From assembly GCA_029204225.1 (NCBI GenBank), contig CM055113.1, positions 27,474,592 to 27,538,591 on the forward strand: a stretch of 64,000 nt of DNA, given 5' to 3'. A model generated the notes under the pieces. That model had not been told where the DNA came from and did no database searches. It saw nothing but the letters and a program-made list of their open reading frames with translations. The position numbers were made by a program, and so were the translations under genes. The stretch is from Diphasiastrum complanatum. Its lineage: Eukaryota; Streptophyta; Lycopodiopsida; Lycopodiales; Lycopodiaceae. Shown here one piece after another: positions 1 through 11,968 of this stretch. Position 1 is the stretch's first letter; every line of letters begins with the position of its first letter.

Positions 1-538
1 TCAACCCATCTCCCACTGTCACACTTTTTGTTTCACCCAACTACATTCCTAGATTTGCCTTCACATTTTGGGATTCCAAATTTGAAAATCCCCAAAAAAA
101 TTCATCAAATCTCCATCCCCAATCCCCGATTTACAATCCCCACCTATACCATTGTTCTAATTCCATTTTGTTTTCCCACCATGTGTCTCCCATCCCTCTT
201 CCATGATTTACATTCCCAAAATCCCAAAACCCAAGATCCCCAAAATCCTAAAATCCCCAATCCCACCTCCCCATATTTTGTCTAGATCCACATTCCCCAA
301 CCCTCTAGCACTCAGCAACGCATCCCTTGTTTTCGAGTTCGTTCATTTTTCAACTTATTAGTTCCCAATCACCTACATTCCCATATCCTACCATCATAGT
401 CCCAAAGTCTGATTCCCAGATCTAAGACATATTCCCACATTCTCCATTTATAATTCCCAATCCCCATCTTGTGAGTCCCCAGTTGAATCCCAAATTCACG
501 TTCCCAGATCTCACACTTCCAATCCCAGAGCTTAAATA

Positions 539-965
539 TTGGATCCCCAAATTGACGAAGCCTTATTGCATCCCCAAACAGGATATGTTCCCAAAGCTAC
601 GGACTTAGATAAAATCTTTTGGGCGGAGAGGAAGAAAGTTCACTTGGAGATCAAGAACCATCAACTAGCCATCCCCAATCCTAGAATCTCCAAGAGCAGT
701 TCAACATGGCTACCAATAATCCAAACCAACCTCTAGAGAATCCAATACCACCTGAGGCACCAGGAGTCGAAAGGATCCCCAACTCGTTAGCTTATGTTGT
801 ACCATTACTGGGAGCCATTCCACATAATCGACGAGCTCCTAGACTAGATCTGCCACGATACGTTGGGACTACCGACCCAGCACACTATCTTTAGATTTAT
901 GAGGAAGCAAGTGAAGTCTATTTTGAGACAACTCCAAAAGAAAAACTCCGACTCTTTAGTATGAC
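539..965 (+). pseudogene. Gypsy B gag, N-terminal part
   Basis: Open frames at 539-736 and 706-894 encode a proline/asparagine-rich start and a segment with LDLPRYVGTTDPAHYL, followed after a stop at 892-894 by EEASEVYFETTPKEKLRLFSM. The PRY.G..DP pattern is typical of the start of a retrotransposon gag domain; the other Gypsy in the window has PKYDGELDPTQFL. The frame is cut at 965 by element A and resumes at 4798, where the duplicated ATGAC keeps the reading phase. It is a structural capsid-like protein by family knowledge, broken here by a stop and an insertion. Confidence 0.7.
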
Positions 966-1456
966 TATAAAGTCCTCAATCCAAGGATCCTATTCTAAGC
1001 ATGCCAAACACAAGCAACACAAGGGAATCTGATGGTTAACAAAGCAACCCAACCAAACCTAGATCGTACGGATCTAGCCCCCAAGCTATGGATCAATCAC
1101 AAAGAGGAGTATGGCATCACGCCAGCAGCATCCTGCCACCGGTTATGCTATCAAGCATACACTAGTGAGAGCCCAATAGGTATACTTATACCCTCCAAGG
1201 CCCATGCACCACTAGTAGTGCACTGTGACACCTCACTGGACACCTCTGCAGACTGGGCCACGTCATCCAGTTTCCCAATGACTCACTGATAGACCCATAC
1301 AAATCCACCATCGAGTGTTTTAGGATTACAACCATTAATTATGACCATGTACTTATAAGGGCCCCAATTCCCTTATAGTCACAATTAACTTACGGGTTGT
1401 TGGTCTAGCGGTCCCTAACGTGGACACGCTACCCGAGACCAGTCATGGGCATGACA
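966..1456 (-). repeat. Element A 3' LTR (left copy)
   Basis: 491 bp. It begins TATAAAGTCC on the plus strand, where the copy at 23.6 kb has TGTAAAGTCC, so the terminal TG appears mutated to TA. It ends CATGACA, which is TGTCATG on the element's own strand. It matches 4304-4797 closely apart from a few substitutions and one short indel near 1251. Confidence 0.8.
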
Positions 1457-2030
1457 TTCTTCCCCCCTTATTCAAGTTTTGTCCTCGGAACTTAAAACTG
1501 GGGAAGTTCCTCCTTGAGCTTCCTTTTTGTTACTAGGTTTCATCATCGTCTATACATCCCTCCCAATGAACCAAATTCTCGGTAACTATACAATTTCATA
1601 ATCGTTTAGTTCTTGCAAGATCTTTTTGGGTTCAAGTCAAGACACACCCGATGATTCATCCAACAAGTCCAATCGGTCTCCAGATCCAAGATGTTCTTCT
1701 TCACGTGGACTCTTCTTGAGATGACTTACATGAAATATGGGATGCACTTGAGATCCTTCCGGGACTTCCAATCGGTAAGCTAAGGAATTGACCTTTTTAA
1801 GATCTAACAAGGTCCTTTATATCTAGGGGACAATTTGTAATGTTAGTTGGTACACATTACACTAGAATCCCTTAGGACTCTTAAAAATCCCCCACTTGGA
1901 AGTCTCTCGGTGGTCTTTTCAGACTTGCATAATGTCGGTCCCCATCATGGGTACACTAGACATTCTCACGTGCAATTCGTAGCATTTCCTACATATCATG
2001 TAGGCAATCCGCTACTTTCTGAAACTTGAT
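1457..2030 (-). pseudogene. Gypsy A integrase C-terminal remnant
   Basis: Read on the minus strand with frameshifts, this stretch gives a segment like FQVGDF, then a YKGP stretch, then SLAYRLEVPEGSQVHPIFHV followed by SHLKK, and finally a short tail that runs into the purine tract. The order (RENA.., VGD, YxGP, AYRLxLP..S.IHPVFHVSxLKK) is that of the C-terminal domain and chromodomain-like tail of Ty3/Gypsy integrases. Several stops and shifts break it. This fixes both the superfamily and the minus orientation of element A. Confidence 0.7.
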
Positions 2031-3965
2031 CGACCGAGTCTCAACCGCAATGGGTGATGTAGGTTTATACGTAAGCACGCACGGGCTATAACCAGTAGCC
2101 AAATGCTTACTATAACTCAATCTCCATCAAGGATAACATCCTCAGAGGAGATTGCTAAAATATAAAACTATAACTTAACTAATCTTCTGATCACGCGAGT
2201 AATCCTTCTTTTAAACGATCAAGTATAACTAGAATCTGAACTATGATTCGTCAATCATAATTCATCCAATTCTTGTCCTATACTCAATAAAAGGAGACAA
2301 CTACCAATGATTAGAAGAACTTTAAGTTTAGAGTCAGCTCTAATTTAGCAAATACGTCCACCAAAAGCAACCAATGAACTTCGAATCGCGAATGTTCATA
2401 ATGTCACTTTGGTAATCCGTAAAGCCTAACCAGAGACTCTAATTACTTGGTCTTTATCCAAATAAACATAGTCGATTTGGTAAGATGGCCAGTCATTACC
2501 AAAATTCCACTATCTTGTTTATTCATCCGGGGTAGTCTACCATGAGCACAATCCTCTCCTATGAATTAGTTATTCCCTAGAATCTGAGTTATGATTCACC
2601 AATCCCAGCTCTCCAGATTCCCAAGACCATACCATATCATAAGAGTGTATTACAATTCTTAAAAGACACATGAGTTGTTCTTGAAAGTCCATTCCAGCTA
2701 AAAAGTTCCAGACTTTTCCAACTCACACTCGGTGTCAATAAAAGGATTGTAATCACAAGAATATGCTCACTTTAGATATGTCACAAATTGTCATTCCAAA
2801 GTTAGGGTCCCAATCTAGAATAGTCTAGATTTTTCTCTTAAGTTCAAATCTAGAATAACTTAAGATTCACAAGAACTTCAGTACATGAAGCTCTAACTTT
2901 TGGCAACCCACAACTATCCAACTCTCTTGAGTCTTCCGGGATAGCATTCCATCTTTTTCAAATGGGAAAAGATAAGTCCCAAAAGTTCTCGTGTATTCTA
3001 TACACACCCATCAATATCTAAATCGAAAATGACTCATAAATGATGTGACTTATAAGCAATACCTCTCAACAACAATATCCATAAGTAAGATTATATTGTT
3101 GATTTTTCACAACAAACTCAGAAGTAACTCTTCTGACTCGGTTAGTTGTATCAGATTTAGAATATATTTAAATGTCTAGGTGTGGTACCAAAACACCACA
3201 TTTACTCTGATTCTAAATCAATCCTAGGTCAATAATCAATTCTCAATGAGAAATTACTATAACCCAGCGAGAAATTGTCTCAGACTTAATTCTCATCAAT
3301 ATGCCTATGTATTGACAACTAGTTTATGCATGCAAATAAACTTAGTTCACGGAATACTTTGTAGATCCACAAGATTAGAAGTTTGTACAAAAGGTTTTAA
3401 TGATCCCACAAAGATTCATTGCATAGCATATCTCTACAGATAACTCCTGATCTGTATACAACACTTTCATAACTGAGAATCCTATATATCATCTAAGAGA
3501 GAATATTTCTCAAAGAGTGCTATTTCACATCCAAAATCTCAACCGAAGATTCACTCAAAAGAATATATTGTTAGCATGAACTTCCATCTTTGCATCTCAG
3601 TCTATGCTAAGATCAAGTTGATTGCTTCCAGCAAGGAACAATTTTCAAAAAACTCCCATCTTGCAATAGAATTCCAAGTTCTGACACAAATCAATCGGAC
3701 TTGTTATCAGCCACTTTTCTACCGCAAGAGTACTTTCTAAATTTCCCCCCTTTTAAATCTTCAAACCAGATATCTACTATAATCCATAAAGGATTTCTGT
3801 AATATCTAAATATCCTATCATTTTTTATTCATAAAATAGGCCCATCATCGATATAACAGATTCCTCCTTGAATCTTTGACCGATGTTTCTCCTTGATAAT
3901 TCTCTTTTCTTCCTACTTCTCCTCCTTTTTAACAAGAAATGCCACGAGTTTCTAAGGGGTGCAGA
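2031..3965. other. Non-coding interior of element A
   Basis: AT-rich, with no open frame over 66 codons on either strand and no recognisable protein domain. It lies inside the two LTRs of element A. A second purine-rich run on the minus strand occurs at about 3745-3755 (complement of TTTCCCCCCTTTT). I see nothing else in it. Confidence 0.5.
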
Positions 3966-4238
3966 TCATTCAAAAATTTGCCCAGGAGAAGTGTCTAAGA
4001 AGATATCCGAGAAAATCTTGAAAGCCAAAAGAAGTGTTGCATCATTGTAAGCAAATACCAATGATATCCCCACACAGTGACTTAACAAAGGATCTTCTTT
4101 ATTACCAAGCTTGAGAATTTGACCTCCTAAAATAAAATTCATACCATTCATTTGCATACGATAACCAAAAAATTGAAAAAATTTACGTTCGATTGAACCC
4201 ATTATGGGTATATTTTTTCCTAATAGAGCAATGTCCAA
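3966..4238 (-). CDS. Unrecognised 90-residue open frame after the 5' LTR of element A
   Basis: It begins shortly inside the 5' LTR and primer-site-like region, the position of a gag start. The protein has a hydrophobic middle (SHCVGISLVFAYNDATLLL) and basic N-terminal residues. I recognise no gag, organelle or other family. It may be a degenerate gag start or chance. Confidence 0.25.
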   Translation of the reverse strand: MDIALLGKNIPIMGSIERKFFQFFGYRMQMNGMNFILGGQILKLGNKEDPLLSHCVGISLVFAYNDATLLLAFKIFSDIFLDTSPGQIFE

Positions 4239-4303
4239 AAAAACGTAATTTTACCAGACCAGAACGTGCTCATAGGATTTATACCAATGAGTATGCAAAA
4301 TAG

Positions 4304-4797
4304 GTCTTGAGCAATATCCAAGGATCCTATTCTAAGCATGTCAATCACAAGCAACACAAGGGAACTTGATGGTGGACAAACCAACCCAACCAAACCTAGA
4401 TCGTACGGATCTAGCCCCCAAGCTATGGATCAATCACAAAGAGGAGTATGGCATCACACCAGCAGCATCCTGCCACCGGTTATGCTATCAAGCATACACT
4501 AGTGAGAGCCCAATAGGTATACTTATATCCTCCAAGGCCCATGCACCACTAGTAGTGCACTGTGACACCTCACTGGACACCTCTGCAGCCTATCTGGGCC
4601 ACATCATCCAGTTCCCCAATGACTCACTGATAGACCCATACAAATCCACCATTAAGTGTTTTAGGCCTACAACCATTAATTATGACCATATACTTGTAAG
4701 GGCCCCAATTCCCTTATAGTCACAATTAACTTACGGGTTGTTGGTCTACCGGTCCCTAGCGTGGACACGCTACCTGAGACCAGTCATGGGCATGACA
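4304..4797 (-). repeat. Element A 5' LTR (right copy)
   Basis: About 494 bp, matching 966-1456. The outer end CATGACA is followed at once by the target duplication ATGAC. The inner border is set at TGCAAAATAGG by analogy and may be off by several bases. The longest open frame in it (4366-4719, 117 residues) occurs in parallel in the other copy (1032-1289) and has no recognisable domain. Confidence 0.75.
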
Positions 4798-5440
4798 ATG
4801 ACCTTCACTGATGCCGCTTGCAAGTGGTATTTCAACCTTGAGCGACACAAATGAAACAGGTGGGAATCACTCAACGACTCATTCATTAAAATATTCAAAT
4901 CATCCAAATTTCTTGAAAGCCCATTCTTATTGCCTAGTAAGATCAAGATGAGAAAGGATGAGAAGGCATGTGATTACATCGAACAACTTAAACGTCTTAC
5001 TTGAATGCTCTGCTCACTTAGACCTGATCAGGTTGTGCTCATATGGTTCATGTCTGGCCACCCGAAATCTATCGGGCATGAACTTAGACCGCCAAAATCC
5101 TACACTACCTTACATGATGCTATGGATGATGCCATCCGTGAAGAAGATGAGAGCTTCGATGAAGAATACAAAACCCAATGTTCGCAAGCCATTTTTATTG
5201 ACCAAAGTCGTAGTTCCCAAGGTGAAGGACCCTCCTCCGATGTTGCCACAAAATTGTTGTTACAACAACTTGAAACCATGAAAAAAACCCACCGGACACA
5301 AGTGGATAAGATATCCAAAGATTTAAACAAAAGTTGAAAAATACCACACCACAAGGGCCTATTGTTAACCAATTTCCCAAGCATGATAATGTTTGGTGTC
5401 CCACATGCCAACAAAATCACACGGCAACCCCCATGACTAG
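4798..5440 (+). pseudogene. Gypsy B gag, C-terminal part with zinc-knuckle remnant
   Basis: Resumes gag after element A. One frame runs from 4798 to 5335, broken by two TGA stops near 4852 and 5002. It carries DAACKWYFNLE, a typical capsid-like motif, and the acidic AMDDAIREEDE stretch shared with the Gypsy at 48018-49121. A later frame (about 5395-5440) has WCPTCQQNHTA, matching the WCPICSQNHTA knuckle of that same Gypsy but losing its last cysteine. Clearly a gag pseudogene. Confidence 0.75.
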
Positions 5441-5584
5441 GGTACAGATCATATCACATTGGAGAATCAGGATCGAGACTTGAGAATTGATCCAAATACT
5501 TGGACCATTAAGCATGCTAGTAGTAATGACTTAACCCATCATTGATCACACGATCGATCGAAATCTAAAAAGCACTACAAGCCA

Positions 5585-6413
5585 TTGGGAATCCATCAAA
5601 ATTCTGATACCAATATCATCAATTGGATTGATGACCTAGCTAGAGTCGATTGTATGAGCTCCATAAAAGGATGCATCTCCCTACTCCGAGAAGCCAATCG
5701 AGAGTCGAAACCGACAAACCCAAAGCCTATCACCCTTGATGACGAAATCGAAATCGGGGTGAACTATCATGGCTCCTGTTAGGATCACCCCTAGAACCCT
5801 GTGAAGAAGAACTTCTCCTTGGTGCTCAATAATCACCTTGAAAGATGATGCGAGATATTCTAATGGACAAGCATGATCTTACTTCGATCCACAATATGGA
5901 GAGAGACAATTACCAGAAGATGTACCTGAGATCCCATCCATGGCTAAGGTCTCTAAAGAGCCTCGCCCCACAAGTTTGTATCAATATTGGATCAAGATAA
6001 GCCAATGGGAAAATCAAGTAGATGAAGCCATAACTAGTGTGGACACCATGTTGTTGGATCCCCTTGAGAAGACAATTCCACTCACAAATCCTCCTATCTA
6101 CTCGTGCTCTGTCAATATGGCGGTAGCAAAGAAACCAACTTCCAAAATACCTGCTAATCTAAAAGGAAAAGCTAAGATGGGTTGTGATTATCCACAACTC
6201 ATGAATACCAAAATTCAACCGATAGATGTTGCATCTAAGATTTCAAAAAGAATCTCGACAACATCCACTTCTCCATCCCAAAAGCAGGAACCGAGACGGG
6301 ATTCAGAATCGATGACTGTGTTATTGCACATTGTGCCAACATACTTTTGTGACTATGCCTTAGATGATGTGATCGTTCATATGCCTCAAGTGCGACTCAA
6401 ACGACGCACCTGA
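5585..6413 (+). pseudogene. Gypsy B spacer region between gag and RT
   Basis: Frames 5585-5782 and 5940-6413 are broken by stops. The first holds NIINWIDDLARVDC, matching DIINWSHSLATIDC in the minus-strand Gypsy at 46446-47219. The second ends with YALDDVIVHMPQ, the counterpart of YTLDDVVIMLPK in Gypsy C (about 13845) and FTIEDVTTHLPQ in Gypsy I (about 46110). In this lineage the segment lies between protease and reverse transcriptase. Function is unknown. Confidence 0.6.
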
Positions 6414-6439
6414 GAATTCTTGTTCATACGAAGGTCCTG

Positions 6440-7200
6440 CGACCTCTACATCTAGCGGAGCGCTTGCACCTCCACTCCCAGGCATGTGTTTTCCGTTTCA
6501 TAAATCCGGAATTGTGCTTGAAGGGGGCCTAGCCTTTTCGCAGCTTCTTGCTGGAGCTTCAAGACTTTAGCTGAAGTGTCCGTGGCTACTTTTTAGAGGC
6601 CCGTGATGTAATGCTGAAGGCTATCCTCTACTTCTTCAACTTAAGGACCTCGTCCTTTTGTGTCTACTCATGTTGACTGGCCAACTGTAGGTCTTTTTTG
6701 GTTAGTTCTGCTCACAACGTTGTATTGTTTGTTGCCAGTTTGACTATCCGGACATCCATATAATTGCCTTGGTTGCCACCGCCTCCTGGACAAAATTGTC
6801 CAAAATTTGGTATGCTGAAGATATATCTGTTAGGACCATCGGTGTGTCCGTTGGTGCATGCGCTGGCTGCTGTGGTGGTGGAATAATCTGCACATCTACA
6901 ATAGAGTCAACTTCGACGAGCTTCTCAGGCTCGACCATATCCTCCGGCTGTGTAGGATCAAAGGAGATCTGGTATATGTTGTTTGAACAAATGCCTCATC
7001 TGGCAGCGGTTTATCGCCCTCGGCAGCCTGTGCGGGTGGTGTGAGAGGAGTGGCGATGGTAGAAGTGGGTGTGAGGATGGATTGCTCAAAGGATGGAACA
7101 AGAGGGATGAATGCGCTTAATACTTTGCAGCTAAACCAAGAAACTGGAGCATCATTTAAGCGTATTATCAAAAGAACGAAAAGGTAAGTTTTCTAGATAT
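6440..7200 (-). pseudogene. Degraded antisense reading region of unknown family
   Basis: Minus-strand frames at 6896-7171 and 6744-6938 encode a proline-rich, low-complexity stretch (TPPAQAAEGDKPLPDE; then IPPPQQPAHAPTDTP) followed by a likely helical segment. Further along the same strand, 6744 down to 6500 reads as broken coding-like sequence. It could be an accessory frame of a retroelement or a host gene fragment. I do not recognise it. Base composition is richer in GC than its surroundings. Confidence 0.3.
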
Positions 7201-7273
7201 TTTGTAATTTTTATTTGAACTCTTTAGATAAGGTAGAACTCTTTAATGGAGCACGCTCTATGAAACTCGTCTA

Positions 7274-7276
<3 letters not shown>

Positions 7277-7304
<28 letters not shown>
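7277..7304. repeat. (TG)n microsatellite
   Basis: Uninterrupted run of about 13 GT units. Confidence 0.9.
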
Positions 7305-7700
7305 AATGGTTCTCATAAAAAAAAAGACATGTGAATAAACATGAATTTTAAAAGCCCAATTGAATTTTTGATTAGCAAAGGTGAGCTTCTTGGGTTCAAT
7401 ATAAAAGGCAATACTCGCCTGACTTCCACATTCAAGCTTACTGCTTGCTTCTAAAGATTTGGAGCACAATGAAAAAAATATTGGCTTGTGGACTTGTTAT
7501 TCGCGCATCATGTGAGGACATATTTGGCTTTAGTTATATAACTAGGGGTGATATGGGCAATAGTAATGGGGTCTTCTTGTTGAAAATGTTGTTGAGATCT
7601 CACTCCAAATCTGACCAAATGTCATATTGTAAAATGGCTTCCCTCTTGTGTTATGTAGAGATTTAAAATCTTGTTGATAACCAATGCAAATATCTAGAAG
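7305..7700. other. Intergenic, no gene seen
   Basis: Short open frames only (7445-7666 is the longest). No domain or repeat recognised. Confidence 0.4.
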
Positions 7701-7997
7701 TTTTACACTTGTCCATAGTCACTAACTACTATGGATGTTCTGTTGAGAGACAATTCATGCAGATCACCAATCATTGGCACAAAAGATGAGTTTGTTCAAA
7801 ACTTGTAGGTATAGAGACTAGAGGGTAGCATATTTTTTATAGCTTGTGAGTTTTACACTTGTCCATAGTCACTAACTACTATGGATGTTTTGTTGAGAGA
7901 CAAGTCATGCGGATCACCAATTATTGGCACAAAAGATAAGTTTGTTCAAAACTTGTAGGTATAGACTAGAGGGTAGCATATTTTTATAGCTTGTGAG
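7701..7997. repeat. 150-bp tandem duplication
   Basis: The block starting TTTTACACTTGTCCATAGTC (7701-7850) is repeated head to tail at 7851-7997 with only a handful of differences and small deletions. Non-coding on both strands. Confidence 0.9.
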
Positions 7998-8231
7998 TGT
8001 AAAATTAAAGCTGCAAATTGAAAAGCAAGCGTTTTTTTTTAAGGGCATATATTTTATGATGGAAGAAACTTAAAATTGACACTTCCCAAATAATCAAGTG
8101 TGTTGTTAGCACAATAAGCTTGTCCTTGTCTACATGAGCAAAACTTATTCACCTAATACTTCAATGGACACATATGCACATTTCTTTAAGCAACGAAGCA
8201 AAGCAATCCATTCAATAAAATGCTTTTTATC

Positions 8232-8340
8232 ATTCAATAAAATGCTTCTTGGTTTCCAAGGGGAGGCTCGAACCTGGGACCAAAGAAACTTTGGATGCCA
8301 AGCCAATCAACTGAGCCAACCCCGTTTATTCAATAAAATG
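8232..8340 (-). mobile_element. tRNA-derived SINE-like unit with 13-bp direct repeats
   Basis: On the minus strand, 8246-8327 reads GGGGTTGGCTCAGTTGATTG (box A-like), then 30 bases later GGTTCGAGCCT (box B-like GGTTCGANNCC), then CCCC. It is flanked by ATTCAATAAAATG at 8232-8244 and 8328-8340, as expected for target duplications of a retroposed RNA. A third copy of that 13-mer at 8210-8222 is a local duplication. The unit is very short, so it could be a retroposed tRNA pseudogene instead of a full SINE. Confidence 0.6.
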
Positions 8341-8886
8341 AGTAAAGAGGCAATGCTAAGGCTTTCCACTAGGGCCACTACTTTGCACAAGGCTTAAACT
8401 ATGTTATTGTGTAGCAAACATGATTGCTCATCATTAGACATGCATGCATGAACTTCACTTATATATTAATTTATGAAGCATTTAATATACTGTTGAAAAG
8501 AAAGTTTGTGGTTGCCAACGAAATCTTGCAAACTTTATAAGTTTTGCGGAAATTGGCAGTTGTTTTGCACCTCCTTTATTTTCTAGCTCTTAAAGCTTGG
8601 AGAATGTTGATTATTTGTTTTTAAATGTACATTAGCTGTTCCCTTTTCCCAACCAAACAGCTTGCACATTCTTTCCATACATCTTGTAGCCCACAAGCAT
8701 TCCCTTCCTTCATCATTGTGTGGGAAGCTCTATCTGATCAGCAAATATATTATCTTATACATCTATGCGTAAAAGTTCATGTCATGACCTTTTATGACAC
8801 TTTTATAATCTCCATATTTAAAGTAGATTTGTTTTTTCAAAGAAAAGCTGTTGTAGACTTTTCAGAAATGTAGCTATTTTATATTC
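8341..8886. other. Intergenic, no gene seen
   Basis: AT-rich; no domain, repeat or RNA gene recognised. Confidence 0.4.
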
Positions 8887-9090
8887 AGGAAAGGTTTGAG
8901 AAACAAGCTCCTCCATAGCCAATTAGGAAGATTATAAAACAAAATTTTGGTACAACGGCATGCATATCTATACTTTAGTTATTTAATTGTCAAGAGTTGT
9001 TTAAGAAATAAGCTCCATCCGTAGTTAGAAAAGATAATAAGAACAAATACTGGTCCAACAACAACATGTATCTGTAGATAACTAGGGAGA
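8887..9090. repeat. Diverged tandem duplication, about 100 bp
   Basis: GTTTGAGAAACAAGCTCC...GGTACAACGGCATGCATATCTAT (from 8893) is echoed by GTTGTTTAAGAAATAAGCTCC...GGTCCAACAACAACATGTATCTGTA (from 8996). The copies are clearly related but have drifted. Confidence 0.55.
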
Positions 9091-9531
9091 GCCAGAGAAA
9101 TTCTCAATCAGTGCTGATGCTTTTCAGTAAGCTTCCTTGCAACTTCAGCTAAGTCCTCTCATAGTGAAAAAAGGCAAGGAGAGGAAAATTAGGAAGCATG
9201 TCCGCGCTGGCTCACGTCTTGCCGAAGACAAAATGGAAGGAATCAACCGATTGAGCACAAGATAAGGTAGGCGACCAGCAGTGCTTGGAAGTTGGAGGGT
9301 GGCGTTGGGCCACCTGCATGCCTGTGTGGCAGTTGGTAGGTAAGTGGGTTGGTACTGGACGTCCGGCTGCAGTAGCTACCAGTTGCCACTCACTTTACCT
9401 GCCTCATCAACCTCCGTGAGCAGCAGATTCAACTGTTGCTCTTTAGCTGTGGACTCCTGAATCCTCACGTTTGAACTCCAAAAGTCCTCCAGGTGTTCTG
9501 CGTTGATCTATCTACATAGCTGACGATGCTT

Positions 9532-9562
9532 TTGTGTGTGTGTGTTTGTGCGCGCGTGTGTA
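9532..9562. repeat. TG/CG-rich microsatellite
   Basis: Imperfect alternating purine-pyrimidine tract, TGTGTGTG..TTTGTGCGCGCGTGTGT. Confidence 0.8.
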
Positions 9563-10681
9563 TGGCAAAGAATTGACTTGCGAATTAGGTGGGCTAGGAC
9601 GGTTATATATGGCTGTTGTAAGATGGGTTTGATGCAGAATCCAGATGTTATGTGCTTCTTCTAAGAGAAAACTGCTGCTCGAGTGCAGAAAGATGTGGTG
9701 AGGTGAGAACAGACGTGAGCACATTGAGGTTTGACGATGGTGCGTTGAGTGAGCTCGACGTTGGAGTGACGTGATAGACGCGTTTGCACTAGTATAATCA
9801 TGATCAAACTATTGAGACAGCCACACTATCATCATATATAGTTTTGTTCTCTAGGTTTAGGCAGGAAATACTACACTTTCCTGGCTCATCTTTTGATTTT
9901 TTATTAAGTTACACTATATTTACATTGCACACCTCATACTAGGTATACATGTATCACCTAATTCAGTAATAACTTTTATCCAGGGTTATCCGAAAGATTC
10001 CGAGGAGCCTTGCTGCATACGTTGGAAATGAAAAACAACAAAAAGTTTGGAATCTAGAAGGATTTGAAGAAAGTGCACTTTTCACCTTAAAAAGACACCT
10101 CGTCTTTGAAAGAATCTTCACCATTGCTTATGACATCACTTAATATGAAGCAAGTAGCTCTTGTGGGTTTGCCAATTCAGACGACCACCCCCAAGGATGT
10201 TGTATCACATGTCAACTTATTCTAGGCTAATGGCAACCATGTTCTTTCCTGAATATGACCATGAATTAGTCAGAGGAGAGAGAGATCACCTCTCCCCTCA
10301 TGCGTAGCACTTTCCTTGTGAATTACAATAGTGATTTTATTAGCATCTGTTGATTTTCGCTGCATATTTTCTCTCAATGATGGCAACTAGTCTACTGCAA
10401 CACAAATTTCTTCGAAGATTAGACCAACGATACCTTTCTACTTTTAGATTAGAGCTATTGGAGACTACCGACAGAAGGCCTTCACTATGTTCTTGAACCC
10501 CTCTGGATTTTACAAGATGGGTGTGATGAATTTCTAGCTAATATGACCTTGGGAGAAATGGACATCCAAACATTAGTTCAAGAAAAAATCATTAAGGCGG
10601 ACACAATATCTTACTCATGAGCATTGAATATGATAAACAAAGCTACTCAACCAACCACCAAGAGAGATGTAATCCAAAAAA

Positions 10682-11080
10682 ATGATTGGATCAAGATCGG
10701 TGACAAATGTTATCACTCTAGTTGAGGTTATAAGTGGACACATGTTGGATTTTGATTATTGTGTCTTAGAATGGATAATCATAATTATTTTTGCCAACAC
10801 TACAATCTTCATTACTAATTTGGGGTATTTGTTGAGAGTGAAAGATGGTAAAGGCATAAACTGTTTGAAGGAATTGCATTTAGAGCTTTTTGTACCATGT
10901 CAAAAAAAACATCAACCATTTTTTGCAACTATGTATGTGTTTGGGAGTCTTAGACACAATTTATTGTTGTTGACACCTCAAATCATGATACCTCCATATC
11001 CGACAATTGCAAGGGTAAATGACTCAATGTCCACTTATTTTCTGTTCCATGTAAATGTTCTCCTCTATACTGCAATTTAA
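10682..11080 (+). CDS. Unrecognised 132-residue open frame
   Basis: The protein has a hydrophobic segment (WIIIIIFANTTIFITNLGYLL, about residues 36-57) and no motif I recognise. Codon use looks like the AT-rich background and there are no neighbours it could form an operon or gene model with. It may be chance, or a scrap of a decayed element. Confidence 0.2.
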   Translation: MIGSRSVTNVITLVEVISGHMLDFDYCVLEWIIIIIFANTTIFITNLGYLLRVKDGKGINCLKELHLELFVPCQKKHQPFFATMYVFGSLRHNLLLLTPQIMIPPYPTIARVNDSMSTYFLFHVNVLLYTAI

Positions 11081-11242
11081 GAAAAGTAGTTTATATATTC
11101 GCCTGATGCACTTCAAGATCTACCATAGTTGAATAAGAAAGCAAGAGTCTAATAGAAGCAAGTTTAACAATAGGACTAGATTTTTTTATGATCAACAAAA
11201 GGTATTTGAGAATAATCTTTTGCAACCAACCTTGCTTTCCAC

Positions 11243-11967
<725 letters not shown>

Positions 11968-11968
11968 T

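Larger units (their letters stand above)
966..4797 (-). mobile_element. Nested LTR element A (Gypsy-type, coding region decayed)
   Basis: Two near-identical repeats (966-1456 and about 4304-4797) bound a 2.85-kb interior. The direct repeat ATGAC (961-965 and 4798-4802) flanks it, so this is a complete insertion with 5-bp target duplication. On the minus strand, a purine tract (complement of the CTTCCCCCCTT run at 1459-1469) sits just before the 3' LTR, and a degenerate primer-site-like TTGGTATAAATCCTATGAGCA lies just inside the 5' LTR near 4290. Only the last part of a Gypsy polyprotein is recognisable (about 1457-2030); 2040-3960 reads as non-coding on both strands. It therefore resembles a large retrotransposon derivative or a strongly decayed element. 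Confidence 0.8.
1..6470 (+). mobile_element. Decayed Ty3/Gypsy element B, split by element A
   Basis: Plus-strand Gypsy remnant. Its leader is C/A-rich (1-540), its gag lies in 539-965 and 4798-5440, and a spacer domain runs from 5585 to 6413. The element shares domains in the same order with the minus-strand Gypsy at 45987-49121: gag with an AMDD..EEDE motif, a WCPxCxQNHTA knuckle, an INWxxxLAxxDC segment, and a LDDVxxHMPQ-like stretch. No protease is found between the knuckle (about 5400) and the INW segment (about 5620), so that part seems deleted. RT, RNase H and integrase are absent, and no LTR copy was found. Several in-frame stops make it non-functional. Gypsy identity is firm; the outer limits are not. 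Confidence 0.75.
9091..11242. other. Mostly non-coding stretch
   Basis: Contains a GC-richer piece at 9180-9500, a TG/CG-rich microsatellite at 9532-9562, and an unrecognised open frame at 10682-11080. The 10000-10680 part reads like badly decayed coding sequence, but no domain can be assigned. Confidence 0.4.

Noticed and set aside
3966-4238. Possible organelle-derived insert (hydrophobic AT-rich frame)
   Set aside because: No chloroplast or mitochondrial protein I know matches; position right after an LTR fits an element-internal frame better.
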